Below are positions 1-5,364 of a DNA stretch of 5,659 nucleotides, one piece after another (positions within the stretch are counted from its first letter, which is position 1; each line of letters opens with the position of its first letter). The stretch spans positions 1-5,659 of the forward strand of contig CAVKQI010000127.1 of assembly GCA_963658405.1 (NCBI GenBank), in the 5' to 3' direction. Source of the DNA: CAG-791 sp963658405. GTDB lineage: Bacteria; Bacillota; Clostridia; Lachnospirales; Lachnospiraceae. The notes under the pieces are model-generated. The model did not search any database. It saw nothing but the letters and a program-made list of their open reading frames with translations, and had not been told where the DNA came from. Made by a program: the position numbers and the translations under genes.

Positions 1-1
1 C

Positions 2-30
2 TTGCCTTATACAAGTCGCTGCAGTATAAT
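2..30 (+). promoter_or_regulatory. Sigma-A promoter of the ribU leader
   Basis: A -35 box TTGCCT (2-7) and a perfect -10 box TATAAT (25-30) are separated by 17 bp, the optimal housekeeping spacing. Transcription should start near 37, about 30 nt before the FMN aptamer. This places the whole riboswitch and its terminator in the 5' leader of ribU. The near-consensus match suggests strong constitutive initiation, with control exerted afterwards by the riboswitch. Confidence 0.8.
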
Positions 31-65
31 GCGCCTTGTAGCAATTACATAACAAGAGAATAGTA

Positions 66-172
66 TTCTTCAGGGCAGGGTGTGATTCCCTACTGGCGGT
101 ATAGTCCGCGACCCGCTTCGGCGGCTGACCCGGTGAGACTCCGGGACCAACAGTATAGTCTGGATGGAAGAA
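66..172 (+). promoter_or_regulatory. FMN riboswitch aptamer (RFN element)
   Basis: This is the conserved FMN-binding leader RNA that controls riboflavin synthesis and transport genes. The hallmark blocks are present in order: CAGGGCAGGGTG near 71, ATTCCCTACTGGCGGTA near 85, a CCGC-TTCG-GCGG hairpin (113-124), a CCCGG/CCGGG hairpin (129-133 with 141-145), and ACCAACAGTATAGTCTGGATG near 146. The closing P1 helix pairs TTCTTC (66-71) with GAAGAA (167-172). It sits between a strong promoter and an intrinsic terminator upstream of ribU, the classic arrangement for transcription attenuation. FMN binding should stabilise P1 and favour termination. The match to the RFN consensus is strong enough that only the exact ends are uncertain. 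Confidence 0.96.
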
Positions 173-312
173 GATACGAACTGCATTCATAGATGATCAT
201 GGACGGTTCCGCTCCCCGCGTGGTTTTGCGGCAGGAGATGTATCTCTGTGGCCGGTATTTCCGGCAGCGGTATGGAAGAGACAGAGAGGAACTTATAGAG
301 AATTGATGTGCA
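173..312 (+). promoter_or_regulatory. Folded spacer between FMN aptamer and terminator
   Basis: This stretch of about 140 nt is longer than needed to join aptamer and terminator, and it has structure of its own. TCTCTGT (243-249) pairs with ACAGAGA (281-287). Within that loop GCCGG (251-255) pairs with CCGGC (261-265). CCGC (216-219) can pair with GCGG (228-231). No coding potential is convincing. It may delay polymerase or present alternative pairings, but no function is demonstrated by the sequence. Confidence 0.5.
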
Positions 313-356
313 AAGCCCTGAGATTTACGGTTTCGGCCGGTCTCGGGGCTTTTTTT
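313..356 (+). terminator. Riboswitch-controlled intrinsic terminator
   Basis: AAGCCCTGAGA (313-323) pairs with TCTCGGGGCTT (341-351), giving 11 pairs including one G-U. A run of seven T residues spans 350-356. GCCCTGA of the 5' arm (315-321) is also exactly complementary to TCAGGGC (70-76) at the aptamer's P1/P2 junction. The two folds are therefore mutually exclusive, as expected for an FMN-dependent attenuator. The terminator lies 77 nt before the ribU start codon. Confidence 0.9.
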
Positions 357-363
357 GCAGTCT

Positions 364-410
364 GTGCAAAAGGGAAGAATACCATTTTCAAAAGCAGAAA
401 TTCTTCGCAC
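364..410 (+). other. Possible hairpin between attenuator and ribU RBS
   Basis: GAAGAAT (374-380) pairs with ATTCTTC (400-406). The flanks GTGC (364-367) and GCAC (407-410) extend it across a 6-nt one-sided bulge. It lies after the terminator and just before two purine-rich motifs (417-422 and 425-430), so it would be present only in read-through transcripts. It could position or protect the ribosome binding site; this is inference. Confidence 0.4.
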
Positions 411-433
411 AATGTCGGAGGAATGGAGGAAAA

Positions 434-1162
434 ATGAAAAACGGTTTTCTGGAAACAGCAGCACAGAACGCAGGCTTTTTGCTGGTCTGCCTGATCACGG
501 TGGCGGTGGCTGTGGGGATCGCAGCTGCCTTTGAAAAGGCCGCCAGACGAAAGAACGGGGGAAAGGAGAGGATCCTCAGCACCCGGAAGATCGCCATGGT
601 CGGTATGTTCTCCGCGATTGCGGCTATTCTTTACTGCCTGGATTTTGCATTGCCCATCGCCCCTTCCTTTTACAAACTGGATTTCAGCGAGCTGCCTGCT
701 CTGATCGCAGGGTTTGCCTTCGGACCGGTGGCAGGTGTGCTGGTGGAATTCTTAAAGGTGCTCCTGAAGCTGCTCTTTAAGTCCACCGAGACAGCCTTTG
801 TGGGAGATCTGGCTAATTTCCTTATCGGCTGCACGCTGGTCTTGCCGGCTTCTGTAATCTATCAATTTAAGAAGTCCAGGAAGATGGCTATAGTCGGCTG
901 TGCGGCAGGGACGCTTTGCATGACGGTCTTTGGTACCTGGTTCAACGCCATCTACCTGCTGCCGACCTTCTCCACGCTTTACGGTCTGCCCCTGGATGCC
1001 ATCATCGGCATGGGAACAGCCATCAATGCCGGCGTCAAGGATATCACCAGTTTTGTGATCCTGATGGTGGCTCCGATCAACCTGATCAAGGGATGCGTGG
1101 TATCCGTGATCACCATGCTGATCTACAAGAAGATCAGCCCCATCATCAAAAAGGGCATGTAA
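434..1162 (+). CDS. ribU: Riboflavin ECF transporter substrate-binding (S) component RibU
   Basis: This encodes a membrane carrier of 242 residues that binds riboflavin and works with a separately encoded ECF module (two ATPases and a T subunit, not in this window). The RibU family core begins near residue 50 (TRKIAMVGMFSAIAAIL). It carries the conserved stretch LDFSELPALIAGFAFGP (82-98), then several hydrophobic helices including FGTWFNAIYLLP (from 166) and a C-terminal helix ending in KKISPIIKKGM. The start at 434 is chosen because GGAGG (425-429) lies 4 nt upstream. An in-frame ATG at 308 lies before the terminator hairpin and has no good ribosome binding site. An extra N-terminal hydrophobic helix (about residues 15-33) precedes the core, so the protein is about 50 residues longer than compact RibU proteins of about 190 residues. 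The upstream FMN riboswitch independently supports riboflavin as substrate. Confidence 0.93.
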   Translation: MKNGFLETAAQNAGFLLVCLITVAVAVGIAAAFEKAARRKNGGKERILSTRKIAMVGMFSAIAAILYCLDFALPIAPSFYKLDFSELPALIAGFAFGPVAGVLVEFLKVLLKLLFKSTETAFVGDLANFLIGCTLVLPASVIYQFKKSRKMAIVGCAAGTLCMTVFGTWFNAIYLLPTFSTLYGLPLDAIIGMGTAINAGVKDITSFVILMVAPINLIKGCVVSVITMLIYKKISPIIKKGM

Positions 1163-1243
1163 GCACAAAGCCGGACGGACAGGATGCAGCAAGGCCGGAC
1201 GTCGGAACAGCACATAACACTTTTATTAGCAGAAGCAAACAGG

Positions 1244-1290
1244 AAAGATTCAGAATACCCTCTCACGCAGCGGGATTCTGAATCTTTTTT
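1244..1290 (+). terminator. Intrinsic terminator after ribU
   Basis: AAAGATTCAGAAT (1244-1256) pairs perfectly with ATTCTGAATCTTT (1275-1287) over 13 bp. CCC/GGG pairs can extend it inward across a one-base bulge. A run of six T residues (1285-1290) finishes the signal. It separates the riboflavin unit from the exporter operon. The 81 bases between the ribU stop and this stem show nothing recognisable. Confidence 0.92.
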
Positions 1291-1329
1291 GCTGGAAAAA
1301 TGAACTTTTCATGTATTCGAAAAAAAAGC

Positions 1330-1358
1330 TTGTATTTTGCGGCTGAAAAAAAGATAAT
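1330..1358 (+). promoter_or_regulatory. Promoter of the ABC exporter operon
   Basis: A -35 box TTGTAT (1330-1335) and a -10 box GATAAT (1353-1358) are separated by 17 bp within an A/T-rich stretch just downstream of the ribU terminator. Initiation is predicted near 1365, giving an unusually long 5' leader of about 200 nt before the ATPase gene. This is the best promoter candidate between the terminator and the operon. Confidence 0.65.
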
Positions 1359-1422
1359 AAAGTTTGATTGTTAAGAAAGAATACTCTGGGAGTATTGCGG
1401 TTGCCGCAGTACAGAGAGGCAA

Positions 1423-1458
1423 AATGAAAAGAATCATCTGATGCTGATTCTTTTCATT
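1423..1458. repeat. Perfect 14-bp inverted repeat in exporter leader
   Basis: AATGAAAAGAATCA (1423-1436) is perfectly complementary to TGATTCTTTTCATT (1445-1458), leaving an 8-nt loop. The arm contains the start codon of the mini-ORF at 1424. No T tract follows, so a terminator role on the + strand is unlikely. Confidence 0.75.
1424..1441 (+). CDS. Possible five-codon leader ORF (MKRII)
   Basis: ATG AAA AGA ATC ATC TGA follows the purine-rich motif GAGAGG (1414-1419) at a normal distance and reads M-K-R-I-I-stop. The ORF forms the 5' arm of the hairpin at 1423-1458, and its stop codon lies in the hairpin loop. A ribosome translating it would melt that hairpin. Short leader ORFs upstream of antibiotic-resistance or transporter genes are known as translation sensors. 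A chance ATG after a purine run is a real alternative, and no homology can be claimed for five residues. Confidence 0.25.
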   Translation: MKRII

Positions 1459-1459
1459 C

Positions 1460-1485
1460 CCGGCATGCCGCAGGCGGCATACCGG
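1460..1485. repeat. Imperfect GC-rich inverted repeat in exporter leader
   Basis: CCGGCATGCCG (1460-1470) pairs with CGGCATACCGG (1475-1485) over ten pairs with one C-A mismatch and a four-base loop. The left arm also contains the perfect palindrome CGGCATGCCG (1461-1470). It directly follows the previous inverted repeat. Confidence 0.6.
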
Positions 1486-1497
1486 TGGGATCACATC

Positions 1498-1524
1498 GGA
1501 GAATTCGCCTTCGCGAAATTCTCC
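1498..1524. repeat. Inverted repeat with CTTC loop in exporter leader
   Basis: GGAGAATTCGC (1498-1508) pairs with GCGAAATTCTCC (1513-1524), giving 11 pairs with one bulged A (1516) and a CTTC tetraloop (1509-1512). It is the third of three consecutive stems between the mini-ORF and the ATPase gene. No T tract follows. Confidence 0.65.
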
Positions 1525-1531
1525 TCGGGAA

Positions 1532-1564
1532 GCCGCTGTAAAACAGCGGCATAGAAAGGTGAAA
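1532..1564 (+). promoter_or_regulatory. Hairpin plus ribosome binding site of the ATPase gene
   Basis: GCCGCTGT (1532-1539) pairs perfectly with ACAGCGGC (1543-1550) across an AAA loop. The unpaired stretch ATAGAAAGGTGAAA follows, and the ATG is at 1565, exactly 14 nt after the stem. The AAAGGTG motif decides the start at 1565 over an in-frame GTG at 1559 that lies inside the RBS itself. A stem at this position can hold the RBS open or protect the 5' end of a processed mRNA. Confidence 0.65.
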
Positions 1565-2329
1565 ATGGGAGCACTTGTAGAAATTCGTGATATGTGCAAG
1601 ATCTATAATGAAGGAGAGGGTGATAATGAAGTCCGGGCGCTGGACAATGTAAACCTTTCCATCGGTGAGCACGAATTCGTGGCCATTATAGGACAGTCGG
1701 GATCAGGTAAGTCTACGCTGATGAATATGCTGGGCTGTCTGGATGTGCCTACGAGAGGAAAGTATTATCTCCATGGTATGGACGTATCCAAGATGAGCGA
1801 CAATGAGCTGTCGGACATCCGCAACCAGGAGATCGGCTTTGTTTTCCAGGGATTTAACTTGATCGCCGGACTGACGGCACTGGAAAATGTAGAGCTGCCC
1901 CTCATTTATCGGGGTGTCAAAAAGGAAGAAAGAGACCGACTGTCCCATGCAGCACTGAATCTGGTAGGACTGGAGAGCCGCAAGAACCACAAACCCTCCC
2001 AGATGAGCGGCGGACAGCAGCAGCGTGTGGCCATTGCCAGAGCCATTGCCCAGGCACCGCCGATCATCCTGGCGGACGAGCCTACCGGCAACCTGGATAC
2101 CAATTCCAGCCGTGACATCATACGGATCATCAAAAAGCTGTATGAAGACGGCAGAACAGTGATCCTGATCACCCACGATCCGGGAATCGCCGCACAGGCC
2201 AAGCGCATTGTCACCATCATAGACGGCAAGATCGTCAGCGATGTGATCAATACAGAGTACCGCGGTTCCGATGAGGAAGCAAAGGAACTCAGCAGCGAGC
2301 ATTTGCAGAAGATCGTAGCAAATGCATAG
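1565..2329 (+). CDS. ABC exporter ATPase, MacB/LolD-type (YknY-like)
   Basis: This cytoplasmic nucleotide-binding subunit of 254 residues would hydrolyse ATP to power the permease encoded at 3975. All ABC motifs are intact: Walker A GQSGSGKST (43-51), Q-loop glutamine Q95 in FVFQGFNL, signature MSGGQQQR (147-154), Walker B IILAD (167-171) followed by catalytic E172, D-loop region GNLD (175-178) and switch histidine H204 in ITHD. The early FQGFNL and late DEPTGNLD context is typical of the LolD/MacB/FtsE-like exporter branch rather than importers. The length is slightly above the usual 220-235 residues because of a charged C-terminal tail (about 230-254). It is the first gene of a three-gene operon, followed after 65 nt by the membrane fusion protein. 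The substrate cannot be inferred from the ATPase. Confidence 0.95.
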   Translation: MGALVEIRDMCKIYNEGEGDNEVRALDNVNLSIGEHEFVAIIGQSGSGKSTLMNMLGCLDVPTRGKYYLHGMDVSKMSDNELSDIRNQEIGFVFQGFNLIAGLTALENVELPLIYRGVKKEERDRLSHAALNLVGLESRKNHKPSQMSGGQQQRVAIARAIAQAPPIILADEPTGNLDTNSSRDIIRIIKKLYEDGRTVILITHDPGIAAQAKRIVTIIDGKIVSDVINTEYRGSDEEAKELSSEHLQKIVANA

Positions 2330-2361
2330 AAACGGACGGCATCAATTCGTGATCGTAACGC

Positions 2362-2394
2362 TGCCGCAATAGCTGCGGCACAGAAAGGAAAAAA
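2362..2394 (+). promoter_or_regulatory. Hairpin plus ribosome binding site of the fusion protein gene
   Basis: TGCCGCA (2362-2368) pairs perfectly with TGCGGCA (2374-2380) across a five-base loop. CAGAAAGG and an A-rich spacer follow, and the ATG is at 2395, again 14 nt after the stem. Layout and sequence closely resemble the module in front of the ATPase gene (1532-1564). Confidence 0.6.
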
Positions 2395-3936
2395 ATGAGC
2401 GAAGAAAAGAAGGAAGCGGCAGTTCAGGGTGCCGAGACACCCCAGAGCGTTGCACAGAAAAAAAAGAAGAAAAGAAAACGCATCCGCAGGATCATCATTC
2501 TGGTGATCGTAGCGGCACTGGTAATTTATGGTATTGTTTCCTATATCCAGTACAAGAATCTGCCGCCGGTGGTGACCACCACTACTGCAGAAAAGGGCGA
2601 TATCGAGCAGATCGTTTCCATCAGCGGTACCGTAGTGACCGGTGAGGAGAAGAGCTACTTTGCAGAGGTGGCTGTGCCGATCGCATCCCTTCCGGTAAAG
2701 GTCGGCGATACGGTATCTGCCGGCGATACGCTGGTGACCTACGATACCAGCGACCTGACCCTGAATAAAAAGACAGCACAGTTAAAGGCGCAGGCTGCAG
2801 ACGGCGATTACAGCAATTCCATGCAGAAGGATGCGCAGGGAACGGCTGATTACACCGAGGCTACCGAAAAGCTGGAAGAGCTGAACACTCAGATCGACAG
2901 CGTACAGGCCCAGATCGATGCACTGAACATCAAGATCACAGAGAAAAAGGCCCGTATGGCTGCTACCGGTGCAGAGCTGCAGAAGGCCCTGTATGACCTG
3001 ACCCAGGGAACCGACGATTATAAAGAAGTAGAGCGCAGCATACAGGATAATACCTATGCGCAGAACAACGACAGTGAGATCATGGGATGGAACAGCCAGA
3101 TCACAGAGTTAAATCATCAGCTGGAGAACCTTAAGTCCCAGAAGAGTGAGATGGAGACCCAGAAGACCACCGGCAAGAGCGCACAGCTTAACTCCGGCGC
3201 CAAGAGCTCTCTTTCCGCTAATCAGCAGCAGACAGCGCTGACCTCTCAGGATACCGTCAACACCGTAGACAGCGCAGCGCAGGGCGTGACCGCTGATTAC
3301 AACGGTGTTATTACCGCCGTCAGTGTCAAGGAAGGCCAGACCCCCACAGTAGGTACAGAGCTGCTGCACCTGGCCAGCACCGACAATGTGAAGGTAAAGA
3401 TACAGATCACCAAGGCAGACCTGGACAAGATCAAGGTAGGACAGGAAGCAGATCTGACCATCGCAGGCAACACCTACGAGGGCACCGTATCCAAGATCGC
3501 AGGCGCAGCTACCAACAACTCCAACAACGTACCTGTGGTAGATGCAGAGATCGATATCAACAATCCCGATGATTCCATCATCCTGGGCGTAGAGGCCAAG
3601 GCCAAGATCCACTGCAAGAAGTCTGAGAATACCATCCTGCTTTCCTATGACGCACTGAATACAGACAACAGCGGCGACTTCGTTTATGTATTAAACAGTG
3701 ACAACGTAGTAGAGCGCAAAAATGTAAAGACCGGCATCAGCAATGATACCCAGGTGGAGATCACAGAGGGCCTGACCACGGATGATCAGATCATCGCCAC
3801 CCTGCCCACCGGTGTCACGGAAGGTACCAAGGTGACCACAGAGGATCCCTATGCAAAGTTGAAGGAATCCATGAACAGCAGCAATGCAGCTTCTTCTGAG
3901 GAAAGCGCAGATGCTTCCTCTTCTGAGGCTGAATAA
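2395..3936 (+). CDS. Membrane fusion protein, HlyD/MacA family (YknX-like)
   Basis: This is a 513-residue adaptor anchored in the cytoplasmic membrane with its bulk outside, expected to join the permease and ATPase in a MacAB/YknXYZ-like complex. A lysine/arginine-rich cytoplasmic segment (about 21-32) precedes one transmembrane helix (about 33-51). The first half of a biotinyl-lipoyl-like domain follows (VSISGTVV, then PVKVGDTVSAGDTLVTYD). Two helices of a coiled-coil hairpin lie at about 155-195 and 225-256, with a polar linker after them. The second lipoyl half starts near residue 298 (VTADYNGVITAVSVKEGQTP), and beta-barrel and membrane-proximal segments run to about 490. It is longer than typical MacA/YknX (about 370-400) owing to linkers and a Ser/Glu/Ala-rich tail (about 494-513). 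Start chosen from AGAAAGG upstream of 2395. The permease gene follows after 38 nt. Substrate unknown. Confidence 0.92.
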   Translation: MSEEKKEAAVQGAETPQSVAQKKKKKRKRIRRIIILVIVAALVIYGIVSYIQYKNLPPVVTTTTAEKGDIEQIVSISGTVVTGEEKSYFAEVAVPIASLPVKVGDTVSAGDTLVTYDTSDLTLNKKTAQLKAQAADGDYSNSMQKDAQGTADYTEATEKLEELNTQIDSVQAQIDALNIKITEKKARMAATGAELQKALYDLTQGTDDYKEVERSIQDNTYAQNNDSEIMGWNSQITELNHQLENLKSQKSEMETQKTTGKSAQLNSGAKSSLSANQQQTALTSQDTVNTVDSAAQGVTADYNGVITAVSVKEGQTPTVGTELLHLASTDNVKVKIQITKADLDKIKVGQEADLTIAGNTYEGTVSKIAGAATNNSNNVPVVDAEIDINNPDDSIILGVEAKAKIHCKKSENTILLSYDALNTDNSGDFVYVLNSDNVVERKNVKTGISNDTQVEITEGLTTDDQIIATLPTGVTEGTKVTTEDPYAKLKESMNSSNAASSEESADASSSEAE

Positions 3937-3974
3937 GCAGACATTGCACATGATGACTGCGGAACGGAGATAAA

Positions 3975-5183
3975 ATGTCCCAATTTCTGGAATATATTAA
4001 GATTGCGGTGATGAACATCCGCAGCAACCGGGCCAGATCCTTTCTGACCATGCTGGGTATCATCATCGGCATCACATCGGTGATCCTGATCATCACCGTG
4101 GGCAACGGTGTAAAGGATGAGATCGGTGATGAGCTCAACAGCTTAGGGCAGGGATCCATCTTTCTGGGTTTTGACTCGAAAAAGACAGATCAGGAGATAG
4201 AACAGTCTGATCTGGATGCACTGCAGGAGGCAGTGCCGGAGATCCTGGGCACATCCCCTTCCCTCAGCCAGCTGTACGGCAGTGCGATCACTACCAGAGG
4301 TACCTTTGATGCTTACCTCTATCCGGTGGGTGCCGGATATTCCCACAATGGTTCTGAGAAGGTGGTCATGGGCCGCTATTTCAATCAGACAGAGGTGGAC
4401 AATGCATCTCCGGTATGCATCATGACCCAATCCGATGCCAAAAAGCTTTTCGGCACCACGGATGTCATAGGCATGACCGTGGAGATAGACAGCTACGGCC
4501 TCAGCCAGGATTATACGATCATCGGCCTTCGCTCCAACAGTACCTCCAAACTGCTGGGAGCGCTGATGGCCAATGATACGCTGACGGTAGAAGTACCCTA
4601 TACTTCCGTCTTGAACTATGGCTTCGACTTCAGCAAGTTCACCAACATCATCGTCTATTCCTCTCAAGAGGATTCCAAGGACGTGGCAGAGAAGAGCGTT
4701 TCCTTCCTGGAGAGCCGCTTTGATCTTCGCGGAGAGAAAGCAGTCACCATGCAGAGCTTCTCCGACAGCATGAGCCAGTTCAATAAGATCCTGAACTACA
4801 TCACCATGTTCATCACCATGGTGGCAGCCGTTTCCCTGTTGGTAGGCGGTATCGGCGTTATGAATATCATGCTGGTGTCCGTGACAGAGCGAACCAGAGA
4901 GATCGGTATCCGTAAGGCGCTGGGCGCCCGGACAGGTTCTATCCTGCTCCAGTTCCTGGCAGAGGCCGGCATCATCACCATGATGGGTGGTATTATCGGT
5001 ATCCTGCTGGGTGTGGGCATTTCCTTCGGTATCGCCGTCGGTTTCGGCTTCAAGGTATCCTTAAATCCGCTGGTGATCCTGCTGACGGTTGTATTCTCTT
5101 CTGCGGTAGGTATTTTCTTCGGTATCTACCCTGCCAAGAAGGCCGCCAAGTTAAGCCCCATCGAGGCCCTGCGTCACGATTGA
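3975..5183 (+). CDS. ABC exporter permease, MacB/FtsX family (YknZ-like)
   Basis: This 402-residue membrane subunit would couple ATP hydrolysis by the upstream ATPase to movement of the extracellular parts of the complex. It shows the MacB layout: N-terminal motif NIRSNRARSFLTMLGIIIGI with TM1 (about 22-42), a large extracellular MacB periplasmic-core-like domain (about 46-270), then three helices in an FtsX domain (about 272-302, 323-352 and 362-387). The conserved cytoplasmic loop ERTREIGIRKALGAR (305-319) and the terminal PAKKAAKLSPIEALR are family hallmarks. The length matches YknZ (about 400) and lacks the fused ATPase of Gram-negative MacB, consistent with the separate gene at 1565. GGAG (3966-3969) lies 5 nt before the ATG. 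It is the last gene of the operon. Family members export or defend against peptides, toxins or macrolides; which applies here is not visible. Confidence 0.95.
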   Translation: MSQFLEYIKIAVMNIRSNRARSFLTMLGIIIGITSVILIITVGNGVKDEIGDELNSLGQGSIFLGFDSKKTDQEIEQSDLDALQEAVPEILGTSPSLSQLYGSAITTRGTFDAYLYPVGAGYSHNGSEKVVMGRYFNQTEVDNASPVCIMTQSDAKKLFGTTDVIGMTVEIDSYGLSQDYTIIGLRSNSTSKLLGALMANDTLTVEVPYTSVLNYGFDFSKFTNIIVYSSQEDSKDVAEKSVSFLESRFDLRGEKAVTMQSFSDSMSQFNKILNYITMFITMVAAVSLLVGGIGVMNIMLVSVTERTREIGIRKALGARTGSILLQFLAEAGIITMMGGIIGILLGVGISFGIAVGFGFKVSLNPLVILLTVVFSSAVGIFFGIYPAKKAAKLSPIEALRHD

Positions 5184-5193
5184 TCAAAGAAGA

Positions 5194-5222
5194 TCTGCAC
5201 AGCATTGTTTCGAGTGTGCAGA
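5194..5222 (+). other. Hairpin in the exporter 3' untranslated region
   Basis: TCTGCACA (5194-5201) pairs perfectly with TGTGCAGA (5215-5222) around a 13-nt loop, starting 10 bases after the permease stop codon. It lacks a T tract, so it is probably an mRNA-stabilising stem rather than the terminator itself. Confidence 0.5.
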
Positions 5223-5241
5223 CAGAATAGACATACAGAGT

Positions 5242-5285
5242 ATCGCCGCCGCTGTTGTTTTATACAGCAGCGGCGATGTTTGTTT
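5242..5285 (+). terminator. Intrinsic terminator of the exporter operon
   Basis: ATCGCCGCCGCTGT (5242-5255) pairs with ACAGCAGCGGCGAT (5264-5277), giving 13 pairs and one C-A mismatch with an 8-nt loop. The T-rich tail GTTTGTTT (5278-5285) follows. The stem is very stable and correctly placed about 60 bases after the last gene, so the GC-rich region downstream should need its own promoter. Confidence 0.82.
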
Positions 5286-5319
5286 ATGCGGTTGGAGAAT
5301 GCGCATAGACGGGTTTATG

Positions 5320-5328
5320 TGTTATACT
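5320..5328 (+). promoter_or_regulatory. Extended -10 promoter ahead of the structured RNA
   Basis: TGT followed by TATACT (5323-5328) forms an extended -10 element in a locally AT-rich stretch. The hexamer 17 bp upstream (5300-5305, TGCGCA) is a poor -35 box, as tolerated at extended -10 promoters. Predicted initiation is near 5335, about 35-40 nt before the GC-rich folded block. It is well placed to drive an independent RNA. Confidence 0.55.
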
Positions 5329-5364
5329 AAGGAAAGTTTGAAGGAATACGGTGTTTCATTTTGA

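Larger units (their letters stand above)
1365..1564 (+). promoter_or_regulatory. Long hairpin-rich 5' leader of the exporter operon
   Basis: Most bases from 1380 to 1550 can be placed in successive hairpins. They are a 7-bp hairpin (1380-1396) or alternatively a longer one (1384-1416), then 1423-1458, 1460-1485, 1498-1524 and 1532-1550. None is followed by a uridine run, so a classical intrinsic attenuator is not evident. The first fold has two mutually exclusive forms: AATACTC/GAGTATT (1380-1386 with 1390-1396), or CTCTG/CAGAG (1384-1388 with 1412-1416) enclosing an 8-bp stem at 1393-1411. A tiny ORF (1424-1441) lies in the middle. Such a leader could control the downstream transporter, but the inducing signal is unknown. 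It could alternatively be built from dispersed palindromic repeats. Confidence 0.5.

Noticed and set aside
10..40. Inverted repeat TACAAG/CTTGTA flanking the -10 box as an operator
   Set aside because: Six-base arms 19 bp apart are expected by chance, and FMN riboswitch units usually need no repressor.
308..433. Upstream in-frame ATG at 308 extending ribU by 42 residues
   Set aside because: It precedes and includes the riboswitch terminator stem and T-run, has no suitable ribosome binding site, and adds unlike sequence. The ATG at 434 has GGAGG four bases upstream.
752..1281. Other-frame ORFs over ribU on both strands
   Set aside because: They are shadows of the ribU frame: no ribosome binding sites, His/Asp/Gln-rich unlike proteins, and the real gene explains the region.
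1423..1530. Transcription attenuator terminators in the exporter leader
   Set aside because: The stems at 1423-1458, 1460-1485 and 1498-1524 are strong but none is followed by a T tract, so I do not call them terminators.
1703..5053. Minus-strand ORFs opposite the three exporter genes
   Set aside because: Each lies wholly or mostly opposite a clear ABC ATPase, fusion protein or permease gene and gives no recognisable domain or start signal.
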